Part shown: piece after piece, positions 36,261 to 50,500 of the stretch | Layout: each line of letters begins with the position of its first letter | How positions within the stretch are numbered: the stretch's first letter is position 1 | Source of the DNA: Plecoglossus altivelis | Taxonomy: Eukaryota > Chordata > Actinopteri > Osmeriformes > Plecoglossidae | Direction: 5' to 3' | DNA length: 64,000 nucleotides | Assembly: GCA_036571765.1 (NCBI GenBank) | Contig: BROE01000007.1 | Location: forward strand, 6,054,829 to 6,118,828 | Translations under genes and position numbers: made by a program | The notes under the pieces: generated by a model | Databases searched by the model: none | Seen by the model: the letters and a program-made list of their open reading frames with translations, nothing else | What the model was told of the DNA's origin: nothing

Positions 36261-36754
36261 AGGGACCCCTTTCTAACGGAGGGGGAAAGCAGCACAAACA
36301 ACATATTGTGTTCCAGAAAGGTTGGAGAAAGCTGAAGGTATCTCAGAACCCTGGAGTCAGGTGAGCCAATCACAAATATTGACTCAAATGTTGTCTGGGA
36401 CCATGGATGTTAGGACCCTTCATTGTTAGCATGTAGGAGTGCAAGTGTTGAGTTAGAGACTCCTGATGAACATGATGGAAAAAAGACGCCTTTGGAAGAT
36501 GGTTCCAATGCATCAGACTCATCAAAGATGTTCATGGTTCCTGGCAAACTCCTTTAACACACATGCACGCACACATGCACTCACCCGTTCACACACAGGA
36601 GAAGCACATCTCCTTGACAAGTCCAAATGAGGACATTTGTTGGCGTTCAAGTGTACGTGTGTCTTTGTATCTGTGTGTGTGTTCAGGAAAACACACATGA
36701 GGCTCCATCATGGCCATCTGAACCCCCCCCCCCCCCCACACACCACACACACAC
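36261..36754. other. Intergenic, poly(C) run
   Basis: Complex 36270-36550, CA 36560-36600, GT 36655-36685, then a C-run of about 16 at 36723-36738 followed by CA. Confidence 0.6.
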
Positions 36755-36975
36755 AGGTGCCATCCTGACTGATGCTATCATGACTGAAACTATCCTGACT
36801 AAAGCTATCATGACTGAAGCTATCATGACTGAAGCTATCCATGACTAATGCCATCCTGACTGATGCTATCCTGACTGATGCTATCCTGACTGATGCTATC
36901 CTGACTGATGCCATCCTGACTGAAGCTATCCTGACTGAAGCTATCCTGACTGATGCTATCCTGACTGATGCTATG
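36755..36975. repeat. 15-bp minisatellite (CTGACTGATGCTATC)
   Basis: About 14 units with variants TGAAGCTATC and CATGACTGAAG. It is in frame (TDAILTDAIL), so it mimics a short protein-coding repeat. Confidence 0.96.
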
Positions 36976-38265
36976 CCTGAGAACCTGATAGACTGCCGGA
37001 ATGAGGATGTCGGTTCATTTGAAAAAGGTCAGGATGTGTGTGTGTGTGTGCTTGTTGCACGTGTGTTTGTGTGTGGCTGTAGCTTGCTGTGTGTGTGTGT
37101 GTGTGTGTGTCTGTGTGCATGTGGCTGCGGGTGGAAGTGTGTATCTGTGGTTGAGATCAGTGCAGGGACAGGTAGGGGAGGTTTACAGAAGGAGCAGATT
37201 GTCTGTTTGTTTTAGTCTGTCGGCTATGGAGTGTGACCAAACAGATTCCTCTCTTCCTTAACTTTGTCTCTTTTTCACTTTCTCACTTTCTCTCCCTACC
37301 TCCCCCACCACGGTCTCCCTCTCCCTCCACCCTCTCTCACTTCTTCCGTCTTTTTCCCACTCTCTCTACCCTCTCTCTAACTTTCTCTCTCGTTTCACCT
37401 CTCTCTCCCCCCCACCTCCACCCCCCACCTCTCTCCAGAATTGTCTTTCATTTAGTTTCCAAAGAAGCCTCACGGGTGCGGGGGTCAGAGAAGGAAAGAG
37501 AGACCAGAGGGAGACCGTAGAGAGAGATTTAGAGCTAAACAGTCCCGATTCGACTCGTTAAAATAAACAGTGGCCTCAGGTTCTCTCAGGAGGGATGAAG
37601 ATAAGGGATGAACGTGTACATGAATCATCCCAGCGTCAGGAGAGCATACAGATTCTGAACCCACACGTGGGTGTGTTTGGGCTCACCACAACGCTCCCCT
37701 GGGGAGTCCATGTGGGCTGGAATTTGTGATCCGAGATTCAAACGCTATATACTTTCTAACGTAAGGTTCGAATCTACAGCACGTATCGGAGGGTGTCTTC
37801 TTCCACACTCCAGTATCAACATGTCCTCTTCTGGTCACACTGCTATGTGGGAAAGATGATCTACTTTAAATGCAGTTATAAATCTAAATAGAGCATCTAG
37901 TGGTCTGTTTGTGGATCACTGCGATGTAATGATTTAACTGCAACTTCTCTGTGCCTGATTTTGGACCATCGCTACCCGCCCTTCTCCATGTCCCTCCCTC
38001 CTCTGTTTTGGCAGGCTCCTCTGCTCTGGTGCTGCCCAGAGCGCTGTCATGGTCAGGCTGGACCTTGCTGCAATCTCCCTGGTCAGCATCAACTCTTCCT
38101 GGCCGCCAGAACCAGGACTTGAGGACTTCTTTTGACGAGTGTCTGACTTCATCAGAAAACTCTCAGATGTTTGATCTGAGTCCGTCTGATTTCCTCGTTC
38201 TAAAGAAGAGAGTAGAGAAGTGCTACCAGATCCTGCTAAACAGCTGCGCGTGTGGGTTTTCTCTC

Positions 38266-38324
<59 letters not shown>

Positions 38325-38589
38325 CTCTCTCCTTGTCTCCTCTCCTCCTCCCACTCTCTAGGAGCTGGCCTCACCATGGTAACACCATGCAACATTTAGC
38401 CCCCGCCTCCCCAGCGCCAAAACACCTCAGCACACACAGAGAGGGAGCAAGGGATGGGGAAGTAATCAGTACAGAGAGGGAGAGGAGGGAGAAGTAGAGG
38501 GAAGAGAGAGGGGGAGACACAGAAGGAGAAGGAAGACAGAGAAGGATGGGGAGGAGAGAGGAAGAGATAAGTGGGAGGAGAAAGAGAAG

Positions 38590-38643
<54 letters not shown>

Positions 38644-38799
38644 AGAGAGGAGGAGACAGAGAGAGGTACAAAAGATACAGGAGAGAGGGGGGGGGGAAGA
38701 AAAATAGACATTCTCAGTCCATCATTATTCTCGACCAGCTGTCCTTCTCCATTTGGAATACCTCTTGACTTAGGATGAAAGAGCTGGGCCTAGCAGGCT
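36976..38799. other. Intergenic with GT, CT and GA arrays
   Basis: GT 37035-37115, pyrimidine 37262-37435, (CT)n 38258-38320, purine-rich 38440-38690 with (GA)n at 38591-38639. Complex 37600-38240 has no recognised exon. Confidence 0.6.
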
Positions 38800-41038
38800 G
38801 GTTGTGGTGTGTGTGTGTGTGTGTCTGCGTCTGCGTGTGCGTCTATGTCTCTGTCTGTATGCGATTTTGTGTGTGCTAACTTGTGTATTTGGATGATGTG
38901 TGAGACTCTGCATGTCAGTCCTTGTGTCTGTGTGTGTGTGTGTGTTAGACCTGGTCAGTTGCCAGCCTATCCCAGCGGGCTCTCATCACTTTCTAATAAA
39001 GACACTCACCTTGAGCCCAGCTTAGCAGACTGGCTGTGGGGGAGAGAAGGGGTTGGAGGGACAGAGGGGGAAGGGAGGGAGCAAGGGAAGAAGGCAGGAA
39101 GAGAGAGAGGGATTTGGTGGTAGCGGAGGGGAGAGCGGTAGTAGGTTTGCAGGAAAGGAGAAAACTGTGTTTGTCTGAAGAGGAAGACAGAGAGAAACAG
39201 AGTCGAGTGCAGGCAGGAAGAAGCGAAAGAAAGATAGATGGAAAGAAAGAGAAGGAGGAGGAGGAGGAACAGGCAGAGACAAAGGGGAGGTGGAGGAAGA
39301 GAGGAAAGGGGGAGAAGGAGGGGAGCAGTGGAGACTGGGCACATGTCCTGCTGTTGTCCGGCAGCCTGCTCTGTTCAACGTCCACACGTACAAGGCAGTC
39401 ACCGACCGCTCCGTTTTTACACATTACTTCAATTCACAAGCAGCTAAATTGACTTGTGTGTCCTGATAGCGCCTCTACTCATAGCAGCATGCCAGCATGC
39501 ACAGTGTGTATGTATGTGTGTGTGTGTGTGTATCAGCGCCACAATAAAAGGCATTGTTAAGTCTGGTTGTAGTGTCCAACCAAGCCAAACCCTCCCTTGG
39601 GCTGGTCTCCTCAGTGTGGCAGCTACTAATGGGACACGATCGTTCGGAAGTCGGGAGGAATCTGAGTAAAACTAATCTGTCAAATGTGACCTTTTCTTTG
39701 CCACCTCTCCCCCCCGGCAACCATTCTGTGGTTACCATCTAAGTGGCTGGGTGTTTTTTTTCTGTCTCCAGGATCTCTGGTTGACTTCAAACCTCCTCAG
39801 ACACTGCGGGGTTCTGGTTGTGCAGCTGTGGGCCAAAGACATGCCCCTGGTGTTTAGAGTTCTGCTCTCTGACGGGCGGAGAGAGCGAAGGAGGGAGAGA
39901 CCTTCCTGAAATAACCAGAGGAACAGGGGGAAGGAGGCAGGGAGAGAGAGGTGTTTAGAAGTGGTGGTTTCCCCTCTCCTCTTTTCTGCTCTCTTTGTTG
40001 TCTTCTTTCTCATCCCTTGTTCTGTGTCTCTGTTGGTCTTCTGAACTCTCTCTCTCTCTCCTAGATCCTGGTCCCACACTGTCAGAAGTGAGTAGTGGCG
40101 GACCAGCCTGTGGGATTTTCCCTGAAACACAAGCCTCTCAGTGGAGAAGGTGAGAGAATAGCGGGCAGTAGGACCGTTAGGTGTGTGCGCGCACGTATGT
40201 GTGTAGATATACCGTATGCTCCCATTACAAAGTCTCTCTCTTTCCACTCTCTTGCATCCCTCCCAACTTAGGATAGACAATGCTTCACTGTCATCTGCAA
40301 TATCCTCTCTCTTCCCCTCCCCTCTCCTCCCCTCCACTCCCCTCACCTCCTCTCTTCTCTTCTATTCTATTCTCTTCTGTTCCCCTCCCCTCTCCTCTCC
40401 TCTCCTCCACTCCACTCTCCTCACCTCCTCTCCTGTCTTCCCTCCCTCTCCTCCCTCTCCTGCCCCAATCCTCCCTCTCCTCCTCTCACCTTTTCCTCCT
40501 CTCCTCTCTCCCTCCTCACTCCCACTCACATCCTCCCTCCCCTCCCTCCATCACCTCCTCCCTTCCCTCTCCCCTCACTACTCACCTCTTCCTTTCTCTC
40601 TTCTCCCCTCCTCTCCCCTTCCCTCCCCTCACCCTCTTTCCCCTCCTTTTCTTCCCCTCCCTCTCCTCCCCTCCATCCCTTACCTCCTCTCCTCTTCTTC
40701 TCCTCTCACAAAACAAATTCTCAAACAACTCTGAGCAGGAATCAGAGAGAGCTTGTGTTGGGATAAGAGACCCTGGCTGTACCTGCCCGTCCACATTGCT
40801 GACACACAGTAGACAGTGTCACCCGTAACCAAGCGCCAGGCATGATGACATTATGCCTGGATGGAGGCCCCACCCCTCAGATCAGACCCTTACAGGTTTC
40901 ACTGTTCCAGAGGTGGTTTCTGATTGGCAGACTGGAGTGGGTTCTGATTGGCCTTTTTGTGTGTAGCTGACAAATGGGACATCAGGTCCCACACACATGC
41001 TGCCAGTGACAGGTCTTGTGAGGTAGTGGGGCTGTTAA
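38800..41038. repeat. Direct duplication, copy 1
   Basis: Left copy of a duplication of about 2.1 kb. Its last 300 bp (40733-41036) are identical to 42867-43170, and 40201-40308 is identical to 42358-42465. The interior holds GT, GA and pyrimidine-rich tracts plus complex sequence (39340-40150). No coding capacity is evident; open frames here fall in purine/pyrimidine tracts. Confidence 0.9.
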
Positions 41039-41072
41039 AAGTGGTGTATGCACGTATGTGGGTGTGTGGTGA

Positions 41073-43172
41073 GGTGGTTGTGGTGTGTGTGTTGTGGTCT
41101 GTCTCGGTGGTGTGGTCTGGTCTTTGTGTGTTCTGAGTTTGTGTGTGTAGTTTGTGTTGGGTGATGTGTGAGATCTGCATGTCAGTCTGTGTCTGTTGTG
41201 TGGCTGTGTGTTTGGACCTGCGTAGTTCGCCAGCTTCCAGCGGGATTCTCACTTTTTTAAAGATACATTTTGGGCAGTTGACGCTGTGTGGGGGGGGGCG
41301 GGGGGGGAGGGGGGGGGGAGAGGCAAGGAGAGGAGGATTTGTGAGGGAGGGGGGGGTAGTGTGAGGGAGGGGGGGTGAGGGAATGAGGGAAGCAGGGAAA
41401 TAGGTGACCCAGAGAGAGAGAGACAACCCCAGAGAGAGAGAGACAGAAAAAAAGAAAGAGAGAGGGAGGAGGCAGGAGGAAAGGCCAGAGACAGGGGTGG
41501 GGAGGAAAGGGGAGGGGGGGAGAGTGGGAGATTGGGTGTCAATGCTGTTGTCCCGGCAGGACCTGCTATGTTTCACGCTCCACAGTACAGGACAGTCACC
41601 GACCGCCTGCCGTTTTTAACTTATTTAATTACAGCAGCTAAATTGACTGTGTTGCCTGTGGCACTCTATACTAGCATGCAGGCTGCCGTGTGTATGTTGT
41701 GTGTGTGTGTGTGTGTGTCGTTCCCAGGGCACATAAGGGCTTGGTTGGTCTGGTTGTTAGTGTCACCAAGCCAACCTCCCTTGGTGGTTCTCGTGTGGAC
41801 AGCTACTAATGGGGACACGTTCGTTTACGGAAGTCGGAGAATCTGGAGTAAAACCTAATCCTTGTAATTGTGACCATTTCTTTGCCACCTCTCCACCGGC
41901 AACGTCTGTGGTTCTCTAGTGGTGGTTGTTTTTTGCTGTTCCGGATCTTGGTTGACTTCAACTCTCAGCATGCCGGATGGTTCTGGTTGTGCTGCTGTGG
42001 GCAAGACATGCTCCCTTGGTGTTTTAGAGTTCTGCTCTCTTGACGGGCGGGAGAGCGATGAGGGAGACCTTCCTGAAAAACCGAGAGAGGGGAAGGAGGC
42101 AGGAGAGAGAGGTGTTTAGAGTTGGGTGGTTTCCCCTTCTCCTTTTTCGCTCTCTTTGTTGTCTTTCTTTCTATCCCTTGTTCTGTGTCTCTTGTTCGGT
42201 CTATCTGACTCTTCTCTCATCCTCCTAGATCCGGTCCACACTGTCAGAGTGAGTCAGTGGCGGACAGCTGTGGGATTTTCTGAACAAAGCCTCTCGTAGG
42301 AGAAGGTGAGAGAATAGGGGCTAGTGGACCGTCTAGGATTCGTGCGCGCACGTATGTGTGTAGATATACCGTATGCTCCCATTACAAAGTCTCTCTCTTT
42401 CCACTCTCTTGCATCCCTCCCAACTTAGGATAGACAATGCTTCACTGTCATCTGCAATATCCTCTCATTTCCCTCCCCTTCTCCTCAATTTCTCACACTC
42501 ACGTCTCCCTCACCTTCTCCTCACCCTCACATCTCCCTCACCATCTCCCTCACCCCTCCCTCTCCTCCTCTCCTGTCTTCTCCTCCTCCTCTCCTCACTC
42601 GCTCCCTCTCCTCCACTCCCCCTTACCTCCTTCCCTCCTCATCCTCCTCCCATCTCCTCCCTCCCATCCCCTACCTCCCCTCCCTTCCCTCTTCCCCTAC
42701 CTCCACTACTCCTTCTCTCTCTGTCCTTCTCCCCTCCCTTCCCCCTTCCCCTCCACCTCACCTCCTCTCCCCTCCTTTCTTCCCCTCCCCTCTCCTCCCC
42801 TCCACTCCCCTTACCTCCTCTCCTCTCTTCTCCTCTCCTCAAAAACAAACTTCTCAAACCAACTTTGAGCAGGAATCAGAGAGAGCTTGTGTTGGGATAA
42901 GAGACCCTGGCTGTACCTGCCCGTCCACATTGCTGACACACAGTAGACAGTGTCACCCGTAACCAAGCGCCAGGCATGATGACATTATGCCTGGATGGAG
43001 GCCCCACCCCTCAGATCAGACCCTTACAGGTTTCACTGTTCCAGAGGTGGTTTCTGATTGGCAGACTGGAGTGGGTTCTGATTGGCCTTTTTGTGTGTAG
43101 CTGACAAATGGGACATCAGGTCCCACACACATGCTGCCAGTGACAGGTCTTGTGAGGTAGTGGGGCTGTTAA
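41073..43172. repeat. Direct duplication, copy 2 (indel-riddled left half)
   Basis: Right copy. Bases 41073 to about 42340 follow copy 1 (38800-40195) collinearly, but with very frequent 1-3 base insertions, deletions and homopolymer changes. The rest alternates identical blocks with a diverged pyrimidine tract (42470-42840). The offset drifts from 2157 to 2134 bp. The short join 41036-41072 looks like a degraded version of the sequence that follows copy 2. Confidence 0.85.
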
Positions 43173-44189
43173 GTGTGTGTATGCACAGTATGTACGTGTG
43201 TGTGTTTGAGAGAGAGAGAGACAAGGAGAGAGAAAATTCTGGTGTCCTAACCCAGTCCAGAGTGGGTGTGGAAGAGCTGCCAGCATCTGCTCTCAGTGTT
43301 GATTGGCTGCAGGATGGCAGGGTGAACATGAGTGTGGGTCCAGTGGGTCCTGGACAGCTCCACACGCCCACCGCTCCTGCAGCCCTGCACTGGAAACATG
43401 GCAGGGAGCTGGGCTGCTCACCAGGCCTGATTAGACATGCCATTTCCCATGCCCACACAATGGCCACAGTTTTCCAAATAGTCTCTTTCTTTCCCTCTTT
43501 TTCTCTCTGTTTCTCTCTGCCCGGTCACCTTATCCTCCCCTCACCTGGTCTAAGAAGGGCTGATCAGCATCAGTCTGTCATTCCTCTGGACATCCAGAAG
43601 GCGACGAAAGGAGTAAGCGGTCGGCCCTTACCCAAGGCAGACTGCCTTGTTTCAGGGGAGACGCCCCAGCAGGCCTGGCCTCTGGAGCTTCTGAGGCGCG
43701 AAGGTACGTGCAGATCCTGGTCCTTTCATCACAAACAGACAGGCTTTCTCTGAAAGTGGAAAATGTAACATTCAACCCAACATCAGCATCATCATCACCA
43801 TCATCCCTCAGCCCCACCCACCAAATGAGATGTTGTGCTTGGATATGGAACCCATTCTGTGTGTGTGTGTGTCATTGTGGCCGAATGCTCTCTTGCATGT
43901 TCCAAAGCCACTAAAAGCGGAACTACAGGAGTTTCCATTGACATTCACACTGGATGCTTTTTATGGTGTTATTTGTGTCTGATTGTATAACAGTGTGTGA
44001 GTGCTTGTGTGCGTATGTATGTGTGTTTGCATGTACGTATGTGGGTGTGAGTGTGTGTGTAGGTGTGTGTGTGTGTATGAGTGTGTGTTGAGCGCACCCT
44101 TGAGGGAGAGGATTTTCCTGTTTTCGTGGCTCTGACTCTGGAGAGCGTGTGGCAGAGAGACACACGTCACTGTGTTTCCACTGTTAGCT
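43173..44189. other. Intergenic, no gene seen
   Basis: GT/GA at 43176-43235, complex 43240-43950 with an ATCATCACC run (43785-43805), GT-rich 43990-44090. Confidence 0.55.
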
Positions 44190-44620
44190 TGAGATGAGAG
44201 GAGAGGAGAGGGGAGGAAAGGAGAGGAGAGGGGAGGAGAGAGGAGGGGAGGGGAGGGGAGGAGAGGAGAAGCGAGGAGAGCGGAAGGAGAGGAGAGGACA
44301 GGAGAGGAGAGGAGAGGAGAGGGGAAGGAGAGATGAGGAGAGGAGAGGAGAGGAGAGAAAAGGGGAAAAGAGGAGAGGGGAGGAGAAGAGAAGAAAGGAG
44401 AGGTGAGAATAAGAAAGGAGGGGAGAGGAGAGGAGAGGAGAGGAGAGGAGAGGAGAGGGGAAGATAGATGAGGAGAGGAGAGGGGAGGAGGGGGGAGATC
44501 GGGAGAGGAGAGGAGAGGAGAGGGGAAGAAAAGACAGGAGAGGGGAGGAGAGGGGAGGCAAGGAGAGGAGAAGTGATGGAAGGGAGTGCAGAATGGAGGG
44601 AGGGAGCGAGGGGGAAAGGA
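44190..44620. repeat. GGAGA pentamer tract
   Basis: About 85 units of GGAGA/GGGGA/GAGGA. The purine strand is essentially C- and T-free for long stretches, so a triplex-forming structure is possible. Confidence 0.95.
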
Positions 44621-47509
44621 GAGAAGGATTAACTCCAGTCACACATTGTAGGACTTGAGGCAACCTGCCATGACACACTGCTGCTTCCTGTCTGAGAGAA
44701 TGACCAGTTACCAAAGGCCGGCCCCCTGCGACTCAAAATTAGATTCTAGACATTGATCAAAAACCAGGATGACACTATGCTTGTGTACTTGTGTGTATTG
44801 TGTGTGTATGTATGTGTGTGTTTGTTAGGGGGAATGTCTGTGTGTGTATGACAGCATCACTGGGTGGTCGACACATCCAACACCAAACACCCACACCCAT
44901 CCTTTCCTAATCCCCCCTAATCAAACCCCACCATCCCTCCCTCCCTACCGCCCTCCCACCCTCCCACCCAGCCACCCTCCCATCCCTCCTTCCTCCATCC
45001 ATGCCTCTCCACTCTGGATCCTCTCCAGGCCCAGTCCATGTGACAAAGCTCTCGTTTACAGCTCATACTTGGTAACCCGACCCAGCAACCACACACCGGT
45101 GCCGACCACTAGACCGTAACACGGAAATCAGTCCAATTATCTTCCTGTGGTGGAGCTGTGCGGTGCGCCTGGCCCTGCCCAGCCCAGCTCAGCTCAGAGC
45201 GGATCCGCCTGGGGTTAACCCCTCCGGGAAAGAGATGGGATCCACTTTTAAGCTGGGCCTGTGACTCGGTCCAAACCCACTGATGTCATGGAGGGAGGCT
45301 GACGTAGACCTCCAGAGTGAGATCTAGTGGTTCAGTTTCGGTGTGTGTAGCGATTGGATGGATCCGTGGAAGTATGTGGCAGCAATCATTTGGAGATATG
45401 TCCCGCGCACGTGTACGCAAACGCCCATCGGTGCTCACAGACACGCACACGAGCGCAACCGCAGCTCCCATGTCAAATCCCCGGGACTTGGCTCAGCCGA
45501 TCGCTAACGATCCATGTGCACATGCTCAGGAAAGACGTGTAGAACAGCAGAGATAGCGGAACAGATGGAAGCGGGGAAGAAACAAACAAATAAAAAGTTG
45601 AAGCTCTGTGAATCCTGAGGAGGTGGAAATGTGGAGCAGATGTGCGAGGCCCGAGTCCAGGACGCTGTCAGATGGTATACTCTGGAGAGGAGGGCAGAGG
45701 AGAGGGGAGGATGAGAGAAGGGGAGAAAACGACGGGAGGAACAGATAGAGAGAGAGTGAGACAGGGATAGGAAATAAAGAGAAAGTGAGAGAGACAGGAG
45801 ACAGAAAGAGCACATCTTAGATGCTTACTTTGGGTAATGTAACGAACGGATGAGCCTTTCTAACTCTTCATTGAGTCACTCTGTTTAGGTGTTTCTCCAT
45901 AAAGGGACTCGCTTGCCTCCTGAAGGACCCTGGGTTAACACCCCATCATGCAGTTGGAGGTTGAGTCCAGATTCCCCCGCACACTCTGGGCTCAGAATCC
46001 AATTACTGGACCGGCCCTTGTGTAGGGCCCACAACACGCACACGCACACCTGCATCGGCTAAGAAACAGGATTCGTTAAAACGCAGAGTTCTGCTTGATG
46101 CAGAGATTACAGGTCTTACAGAATGAGCACACCTCAGGGAGAGATAGAGAGAGCGAATAAAAGAGAGAGGGGAGAGAGAGAGCAAGTGTGTGAGAGAGAG
46201 AGAGAGAGAGAGACGTACTGGCGTGTAGGTGTGGTGAGGGGATGTATAGACCATAAAATGGACCATGAGAATTCACAAGGTGACAAAACTCATAGAGTGA
46301 CCTAATGTGGTGGATAGGTTTAAGGCAGCTATCCGGTTTGGATGTGGTTCATGATCTCTACCTCCCTCCCTCCCTACCTCCCTCTCTACCTACCTCCCTG
46401 CTTGCCTCAACCTCATCGTCACGTCATTAGAATCGGTTATGGAGTAGGCTTTAGTAGCACAGATCAATCTGATAGTTAGTTCTTCTTTAGTTTTACCCAG
46501 CTTCCATTCCTCCTCTGTTGTGTGTTCTCCCTGTTTTTGTTAAATCTCTGTCTTTCTCCCTCCCTCCCTCCCTCCCTCCCTCCCTCCCTCTGTCTGATAT
46601 AATAATATCTCCATGGTTCCTCGATAATGCTATCTTCCTATATACTTGGCAGAATAATATGACGATGCATCGGACAATTGTCTAATTCGCTCTCTTTTTC
46701 TTTCTATCTATTGCTCTTTTCCTTTCTTTCTTTCGTTCTCTCCCTCTCTATTCCCCGCCTCTCTCTTTCTTTGTGTACCTTCCAAAGAACATCATTGCTC
46801 AAGACTAAACAAATGTTTCGAAACCCCACAATTAGAACACACAAATGTCCGCTGCCGGCCAAGGAGGATTCCCAGAATTGGAGGCTCTAGACCCAGGTCT
46901 GGTGGGAGTCCTGGCAGGGCCCTGAGGGTCCTGTGGCAGCCTTTTGCTGTGAAGCTCTGGCCCAGAGCACCAGAGGAACAGGGGACCAAGGAGACTGTGC
47001 TGACATGCTGGACTGATGGTTTGTCCTAGAGATGCGTGTTCCTCCAGGACCCAGGCCCTGAGCTGGGGTCAGCCACAGGATGTATCCTGCTGGAGCAGAG
47101 AGTGTGGGTTTCATCCTGTTTTCTTTCTGCTTTCTCTCTCTCTCTTTCTTCCTTTCTCTTGCTCTTTCCCTCTCTCTCTCTTTCTCTCTTTCTTCCTCTC
47201 TTTCTCTTGCGCCTTCCTTCTCTCTCTCTCTCTCTCCCCCCTTTCTCTTCAGATCCACCCCACCCCAGGCTGAGCAGTCCTGTCCCAGTTGACCAGCTAG
47301 TAGATAGTTTCAGATCCAAGACCACAGTATCAGAGAACCATTATCCCATAATTAGACACTCTCTTGGCAGGACAGAGGTGTTGGCCCGCGGTTCAACAGC
47401 TGGGGAGATACAGGAATGGCCTGGAGGGCGGAGGTTAGTGGTGTAGGCCAGAAGGAAGAAGGTTGGGGTGGGGGTGGGTCGGTGGGTGGGTGGGTGGGGA
47501 TTAGGGTTG

Positions 47510-47583
<74 letters not shown>

Positions 47584-50500
47584 TGCTAGTTGAGGAAGGG
47601 AGGTAAGAGAGGGCTAAGAAACAGGAGGAGGATGAAGAGAAGAAAGGAGGGTTGACGTGCGCAGGACGAGGGAAGAGGAAGAGAAAGGGAGGTTGAAAAG
47701 GTGAACTATAAAATAGACGTGGAGGAAGTGCTGTTGTTTCCCTGGGTGATGACCCAGGTCAGCAGGTTGAGCTGTAATCAGCTCTGTCCTCATGTGCACA
47801 CTCATCATGACTGACTGGAGAAAGCCTAATTCACTGTCCGGAGGCCCAAAAACACATGCATACACACACTCATACACACACTTATACACACACAAACATG
47901 AGTGCGCAGACATATACAGGCACACCGAGACAGACACACACACATACACATGCACACACCATAATCAACATCCCATCACAATCAGGAGAATATGACCAGC
48001 CATGCAATCACCATAACAATGTGGCGGCCAATCAGCTGCTGCACTGCTGGTTGGTATGGTGACGACATCAGGATGTTATCATCCCAATGGTTAAAGACAG
48101 GAAGTTGGTAATTACAATGACCTCAGAGTAAGGCTGGGGTCATGACTTCCACAATCTCACCTGAAACACAACACACAACTAAACAACCTGATGGGTCCTG
48201 TGTGTTCCAGTACTTCAAGAAAACAGTAAAACAGTGGGATGACTGTAGGGGAACGGTTTGACTGCAAGAGAACTTGAGAGCTGTTAGAGAACTGCAGGGG
48301 AACTTTTATAGAACTCCAGAACTGAAGACCTATGGGGTGTCTCTCTGTCGAGTCCAACAGACCAACTGTTCCAGCAGGTTTGATGGACGTGAGGAGATGG
48401 AGAGACTGAGTGACAGCAAGGAAGAGTGGATCAGACAGATGAGAGGATGGGGAGGGGGTGATGAAGATGGATGGGGACAGTGAGGGATGGACAAAAGCGA
48501 AGGATGAAAGAAAGCGAGCGGAGGAGGGATGTCTAATGATGATTAATGTCCTGCTCTATGTGGAGCGCTGTGGAGAGACGGAACGTTCTAGAATCCATCA
48601 AACCCTCAGGGTACAGCCAATGACAGGCTCCCGGGGCTTAGGGGCGGGCCAAGTATGACAAAGGTCAGCCAATGACTGCTTCCCAATGACTGTGGGCTGG
48701 GAAACAAGTCAACATGTTATTTACTTTACACTTTGACGCGTGTTCTCAGATTACATGGTTCACAGAGTCAAGGGGGATCGACCGGAACTGCAGATAGAGG
48801 TGTAATGAGCGGCAGTTCTTAAATATCAATTTATCACAGTTTTCCCTGTTCCAAGGTCAAATATATACTGAAATGAACACATGCCTGAGTGTTGAGGAGT
48901 GTGTGTGTGAGGAGCCTGATGAGAGCCTGGTATGTAGACAGCAGTCTGCTGACCCTGTCTCACTAGACTGACACCCTGGCTGGGCTGTTCCTCACTCTGC
49001 TGGGACCTGCTGTCTGGCTGACAGCACACACACACACACGCACGCACACACACACCCATGCACACACACACACATGCGCACGCCGCTTTACATTATGTTG
49101 TTCTCCCAGGATTGTACGTATGTGCATGTGGATGTATGTAAAAGACAGAGAGAACGAGCATGTATGTGCGCATATATGTGTGTGTGAAAGTGTGTGTGTG
49201 TGTGTGTGGGCAACCGCAAGTGGTTCCCTGGGATGCTGGGGCGCACGTGGGGTGAAATTGAATCAAGACGTCTGCGCTCAGCAACTGGCTGCCCTGTCAC
49301 TCATCCCGCCCACCCCCTGCTGTGCCACCTGTCAATCACAATGACAAACGAGCACTTGATGACATCACTGGCTACCTAATGAGGGGCCCACACTGAGGGC
49401 TAGGAATGGCAGGAGAGGCAGTAGAAGGACTTTGAGGTTAATAGAGGTACACTGGGGGGAAGGAAATGTTAGCGAAGCAAGGACACACAAGGGAGAGAAG
49501 GGTTGGGAGGAAGGAAAGAAAGGGGAGACTGAGGAGATGGATGGATGGGGAGCGAGGGAGGTAGGTAGGGGGTGAGGGATGGAGGGAGGTAGGGAGAGAG
49601 GGAGGCAGAAAAGATGGGTGGATAAAGGAGGAGGTAGAGTAGGAAACCCCTGGATGATGAGATCTCTGATTACGACTCAATGACACAAGGGGGTTCTTTC
49701 TGAGAACAAGAAGGAGAAAGAGGAGAAGAGGGAGGAGGGGTGCTGAGGAAGAGGGTATCAAGTCACCACACAACTCCTCTACTGCTCTCCCTCTTCACCT
49801 CTGCACACTCATCCCATCGCTTCATCCCTCCATTCTGCCAGGAGGAGTCTGGATTGTTGACCAGCTACTGTTCCAAGTCACATCTGCAGAAACACAGGTT
49901 GCAGGCTGGTCACTTCTTCATACTCTAGCACACTCCATCAAACTCCACTACGCATTACAGAGCCAGGTTCAAAGGTCAAACTAGTTCCAGGTCCCCAGTG
50001 AGTGAGCGAAAGAGTCATATAGAAAAGAAGACTGTACATGAAACAGAAGTAGAGTCAAAGTGAGAGGTTTGGAATTGAGATTGAAACAAAAACCAATAAG
50101 CGAGGCATTTGAAGGGAAGGACTAGCGATCTGGCTGTGGAGGACAGGAACAGCCGGATACCATTAATGGCAATAAGATAAGATTGCAACAATATGACTCC
50201 CCCAGACATATACACATGCAAACACACACACACATATGAGGGGATGGTAGATATTAGTCATGTGGGAGAGAATCATTCCTTTAATTTTATCTCTTAATTC
50301 CTTCCTCCTCTTTCCCCCTCTCTTTATCACCCCGCTGTGCTTCCCCCACTGTTCTTGCCATTTGCTTTTTGCGCTGAAAGCTTGTGTAGGACACAGTGTC
50401 ATAGGAACGCGGTTTGTTTACATGACGTGACACAAGTGAATATTTAACGATTTCGCTCCCGCTCCATCTCTCCTCTCTCCCCCTCTCCTTCTCCTCCTCC

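Noticed and set aside
40216..40734. 172-182 codon Pro/Ser/Leu-rich frames, also in the second copy at 42373-42900
   Set aside because: Pyrimidine tract in two frames; the tract diverges between copies without respecting any frame.
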